Below, piece after piece: positions 56,835 to 64,000 of a DNA stretch of 64,000 nt. The position numbers were made by a program, and so were the translations under genes. Source of the stretch: Physcia stellaris (Eukaryota; Ascomycota; Lecanoromycetes; Caliciales; Physciaceae); contig JABSSW010000010.1 in assembly GCA_018902385.1 (NCBI GenBank), positions 496,001-560,000 on the forward strand, written 5' to 3'. Within the stretch, counting starts at the first letter, position 1; the number at the start of each line of letters is the position of its first letter. Under the pieces are notes generated by a model. It ran no database searches, was not told the origin of the DNA, and saw only the letters and a program-made list of their open reading frames with translations.

Positions 56835-58363
56835 TCAGCTCTTATCTGTGCCATTTGGAAGCCCATTCTGATGATATGGCCGATAGATCACCTCCATGAC
56901 TGACATGAGACTCCCCGGTGGTTTAATCATATTTTTCAAGGCCAAGCAACCCTCTTCATCATGAGCCCGTGAGAATAGCTCTTCAAATTCTCCGACCTCA
57001 CGCTCTTTGCTGTTGAACGTTTGGATCATAGTCAAGTCTCGAACACGAAGAAGTCCTTCTTCCACCGTGCTAATAGAGCCTGGGCGCGGGAGTACCGTGT
57101 CCATAATAATCAAGCGTGCTCCTGGAGACGCTCTGAGAGCTTCAAGCTGGTTCTTCAGTATCTTCACAGCGTCGGCAGCAGGCCAGTCGTGGAGAATCAT
57201 TCGGAGGAGATAGACATCTGCGCCTTGGACGGGCTGTGGAGTGAAGAAATCGTAGGTTCGAGTGCTAATGCGTGAGCTTTGCGCTTTGGGAAGTGCAGAG
57301 ACTAGACGGTCGGAGATCGTGCCTTCAAGGTCCTCGACCACGAACCGTAGACGAGGAAAGGCTTCTGCGAGCGCGATACTGGAGCTGGCAGTGGATCCAC
57401 CAACCTGTATACAATTTCAGCGTCTTCCATAAGATGAACAGCAGACATCGCGTCAACGACCCACATCCACTACCACTGCGTCCCCCAAACCAGCCCAGTC
57501 AAATCCGCTAAGCAAATGATTCAAGCTGGTTCCATAGCTGGACTGAACACTGCGCATATAAGCAGCGAAGGTGCTCGACAGTTCCGCTGATTTGGCGAAA
57601 AAGTCAAAGAAAGGGACGTCTGTCTCCATCGCAATGTTGAATGCAGTCTGATCTTTCCGACTAGTAACGCCCCATTTCTCCGTCGCGTCTCCGAAAGCCG
57701 CGGCGACTGGAGCCGAGAACTGCGTCATGAATCTGACCCAGCTCGTAAGACCTGGGTCCTTGGCGAAGAGAGCGGAGACAGCGTTGTGGGTTATTTGACC
57801 AGGTACAGGCTCGCATAGAAAATTATTGGTTATTGCCATTCGAATTACGCTTTTGAGTTGAAGCTCAGGCACGCCAGTGGTGCTAGCAAGGTCGGAGTAC
57901 GAAATCCGAGTCTCGCGACGGACATGACTAAGGACGTTGAAACGGCAAAGCCATTGCAGGCAAGCCAATTGTTGGTACTGAGATATGTGTCAATAATCGT
58001 GCGGGAGGGTTGAGACAACTGGCAGAACTTGTCAATGAAGATAGCAAACGGGCTCTACAGTTCTTGAGGAAAACAATTCAGGAGACTAACGTGAATGGCT
58101 AAATGAGGCAGGTATTCGGCTGGTTCAGTGACCAGCTGCTTTATTGCCGCTGCGGAGGCGACAAGTTCTTGCCTAGCATTTTGCACTTCTAAGGGCGCTA
58201 AAGAGGGAATCGTGACACTCGGTGCGAGGGGGTCGAAAGATGGATGAGGTAGGCTCTCCGAAGAGCAGAAAGAGCTAATAGTTTCGACGGCGGAATTGAC
58301 GCTCTGAGCGTACTTTTGGAGTGAAGACAAGCTGCCGTTCGTTTGCGCGGAGGAGTTCGACAT
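56835..58363 (-). CDS. Polyketide-type O-methyltransferase, 451 aa
   Basis: SAM-dependent O-methyltransferase of the fungal secondary-metabolite type (plant-COMT-like fold). Exons: 58,091-58,363, 57,465-57,977 and 56,835-57,404; the sum is 452 codons; introns are 113 and 60 nt and phase 0. The N-terminal winged-helix dimerisation region includes LACLQWLCRFNVLSHV and ETRISYSDLAST. The SAM site DVGGSTASSSIALAEAFP is rebuilt across intron 2, followed by LRFVVEDLEGTI. The catalytic His lies in LLRMILHDWPAADAVKIL, then LIIMDTVLPRPGSISTVEE. Length (450) fits sterigmatocystin 8-O-methyltransferase-like enzymes. It lies within 6.5 kb of an SDR and a flavin halogenase, suggesting methylation of a phenolic product of the same pathway. 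The substrate is not readable. Confidence 0.93.
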
Positions 58364-58903
58364 TGATGCGACATAAAGAGAGGCTTAGGTGGCTCCCTTT
58401 GTCAACTTATCTGTCGAGGCTGGCGCTGTAAACGGCAGGGACAGTATTCGTACCTAAGGACCTCACTAATTTACTTCAAATATGGCGTTTCTAGTCATTG
58501 TGAGTATAACGTCGACTACTATCGCTGTAGCTTTGGCCTCCATTTGATCTCGGTTTGATTCCATATTTTCGAGTGAGGGAAAACCATGGAAATATCAATG
58601 GCCGATAGAATAAAAATACAAGGATCAAATGCTGGTCGGTACAGTCTCGGAATGCCGAGATGCAGGAATATCGGCATTTCGAAGACTTCGGGGCCCCCTG
58701 AGCATTTGCGAAAAATTGCATCACATCTTCAGCCATGAGTAAAAATTGAATACGAGCCAATTGTGAGCTTCGCTTGTCCAAATCATCAGTGGGCTACTTT
58801 CATTCTAGGTTGACAGTCGCATCCAGGTCTACGCTCAAAACCTACTTTTCGTCGTACCTAATCCTTCATTCCTCTTGTTCCAGGCGTCATCGCGAAACAA
58901 AGA
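58364..58903. other. Divergent promoter region of the OMT and SDR genes
   Basis: 540 bp between two start codons, compatible with shared regulation. I see no gene and no obvious palindromic Zn2Cys6 site. A (GC)n run inside SDR intron 1 follows at 58,982-58,991. Confidence 0.4.
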
Positions 58904-60084
58904 ATGGGTGCCAATTTGCAAATAAGTGATTTATTTAATGTAGATGGTTTGGTGGCTGTGATCACTGGAGGAGGCACAGGTGCGCGCGCGCGCCCTTCTC
59001 CGTGACCTAGGGATCTTATAGATACTGACCATGGCACAAATTCAATAGGTATCGGGAAAATGATGGCCACTGCCTTAGCCAAAAATGGGGCACATAAGGT
59101 ATATATCATCGGCAGGCGCAAGGACAAATTGGAAGAGGTGGTCGCCGAATCCCCTGGGTAGGCTTTCCTACTCATCCTCACGAGAGATGCATATTCTGTA
59201 TCCTCTATGCTCCCACCCATAGTAGCAGTCATGATGTACTGGCTTTACGTAAGTAATAGACCCCATGGCTTACTCGTTGCGCCTTAGCATCATCGTCGCA
59301 GTTCCCGGTGACATAACCTCCCAAAAAGACCTGCAAGCCATGGCCTCCCACATCCGCAACGACGTCGGCTACATCAACGTCCTAATCGCCAACGCAGGAA
59401 TGACAGGCCCAATGCTCGAAGACCTGAAGCCGCGACACACCCTGTCCGACTTCGTGCAGCACGCATGGAAGACCCCCATGGCCGATTTCACCACCGTATA
59501 CGGTCTCAACTGCACGGCGCTGTATTACTCCGTGCTTGCATTCCTCGAGCTGCTGGACGAGGGCAATAAGAGCCGCTACCAGGGGGGAAGAGTCAGGTGA
59601 TTGCAACCGCCAGTACTGCGAGTTTTCTCCGCCATCCGAGGGCTGGGTATGCGTATTTGAGCAGCAAGGCGGCGGTCATCAGCTTGATTAAATGCTTCTC
59701 GACGTTCTGCGTGCCGTGGGGGATCCGCTTTAATGCCATTGCGGCTGGATGTTCGTAGTCTCCCCTTTTATCACCAAACCCCCCATAACTTTCGCGGTAT
59801 CGAGCTACTAGCCAATGAGACACTTGCTGATCAATCCCCCCTCCCCAGTATTCCCCTCCGACATCGCCCAACCGCTCTTCAAGCAATTCATCATCGATCC
59901 CACCAAGTCGATTACCGAGGAAGGCGTCTTCTCGCGCTCGTACCAACCCGCCGAACGAGCGGGTTCGATCGAGGATATGGCGGGGCTGGTCCTGTACATG
60001 ACGAGCCGGGCGGGCTCGTTCGTTAATGGCAGCGTCATGCTCGCGGATGGGGGGAAGTTGGCTACTATGCCTGCTACTTACTAG
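58904..60084 (+). CDS. Short-chain dehydrogenase/reductase, about 298 aa, one frame discontinuity
   Basis: NAD(P)-dependent SDR of the classical type. Exons: 58,904-58,979, 59,049-59,157, 59,223-59,248 (26 nt), 59,302-59,750 and 59,849-60,084. Motifs: TGGGTGIG (residues 21-28, cofactor), IIGRRKDKLEEV, PGDITSQKDL, LIANAGM (NAG), ATASTASFLRH (Ser) and GYAYLSSKAAV (YxxxK). NAIAAGLFPSDIAQP crosses the last intron, and GSVMLADGGKLA ends the fold. The exon sum is 896, one short of a multiple of three. The shift falls at a run of six G at about 59,582-59,587, between RYQGG and SQVIATA. Either the run lost a base in this strain, making it a pseudogene, or the assembly undercounts the run. It is divergent from the OMT. 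Confidence 0.85.
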
Positions 60085-60908
60085 ATATGGCCCCGGTGAC
60101 TTGGGGATGGAATGTTGGGAATGGGATTGAAGTTGAGGTTAGTAGCTCTGGTTCGTGATATCTTCAGAGTTGGCGATAGGAGGGAAACTCGTCGTTGATT
60201 TAGCGCTTTGGAAGAGCGGCTACGCTTGCAAGACTTAGGTGTTGGATTCCTCAATGGCGTCCCTGTTTACGCCCGTGTTGGCTGTTCTGTGGATCTTGGG
60301 AGGTACAATAATCTTTTAGATCCCATGTATAACGTTTTTTTCTTGATCCAATAATCCATGTGGAAACATCGTGGGACGCTCTCCTTCAAAGAAATCACGG
60401 TCACTGTTTCAAAAGGTGTTTTACTACACAGACACCTCTTTTGGCTATTCTGACCCATTTCCGCTCGATCCGGTAGATCGGACCAGAGATATTTTGATGG
60501 GTCGAGAAGTTCCTGGGAAAGATGAATAATTCGGCCAAATCCTCAGAGTTCTTGAAGGTCCCCACTTCGCTAAGGGTAGTGTAGTGATAAATACCAGAAA
60601 CATATCATTGTTTTTTGGTGTGGAACGACGCTCCGGGTAGTGGGTGTCAGAGTAGCAAATGGGGGTGTCAGTGCAGTATATATAAACCTTTTAAAAAGCA
60701 GCTGGCTTTATCTGCGTCATAACCGCAGTATAGAACGAAGTTGGGTTTATTCGTGGATCGAAGTACAGCGACCTCACCGAAGGGACTCAAAAACGCGAAT
60801 GTCCAGACTGCAGGAACCCTACAAGGCAAGGCAAAACAATCGCGTCATGCCAGAACCATTCGACAGCGACCAAGAACCAATACACAGCTCAAGAACACCC
60901 TCGATCCC
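60085..60908. other. Convergent intergenic stretch
   Basis: Lies between the SDR and halogenase 3' ends. No gene recognised; frames at 60,267-60,458 and 60,640-60,939 are not protein-like. Confidence 0.45.

Positions 60909-64000
<3,092 letters not shown>

Overview
This 64 kb window is nuclear DNA of a filamentous ascomycete (Pezizomycotina). Genes are compact, with introns of about 48-80 nt carrying GT...AG ends and CTNAN-type branch sites. Products are typically fungal: Tof1, Mgm101, Arp8, Rtf2, a GT34 mannosyl/galactosyltransferase, a DOMON-cytochrome b561 protein, copper-type metallothioneins and a fungal flavin halogenase. The species cannot be named from the sequence. No tRNA, rRNA, CRISPR array or operon was seen.

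Layout. Positions 1 to about 6,600 hold the broken fossil of a Ty3/Gypsy LTR retrotransposon on the minus strand, running off the left edge. It is almost devoid of GG and CC dinucleotides, an RIP-like hypermutation whose context is not the classical CpA. A gene-poor belt follows (about 6.6-13.2 kb) with a TPR gene fragment, a decayed STAND/HeLo-like N-terminal gene and two tandem metallothionein genes. From 13 to 56 kb lies a conserved housekeeping region: a long disordered protein, a GT34 enzyme, glucosidase II beta, Rtf2, a BTB-like protein, a mitochondrial 3-hydroxyacyl-CoA dehydrogenase, Tof1, a hotdog thioesterase, biotin-protein ligase, a Cx9C DUF3128 protein, Mgm101, RCC1, Arl1, Arp8 and a b561 protein. 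It is interrupted by a relic SGNH hydrolase, a decayed GMC oxidoreductase and a 498-bp MITE. The right end (56.8-63.2 kb) carries an O-methyltransferase, an SDR and a flavin-dependent halogenase, the tailoring part of a probable secondary-metabolite cluster with no backbone synthase in view.

How the genes relate. Several share a process without being co-transcribed: glucosidase II beta and GT34 act in glycoprotein maturation; Tof1, Rtf2, Arp8 and Mgm101 act in replication, chromatin or mtDNA maintenance. The OMT/SDR/halogenase trio is the only group whose proximity suggests a joint pathway.

Exon models were read by eye from splice signals, frame closure (summed exon lengths divisible by three) and recalled family sequences. 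No alignment or transcript was available.
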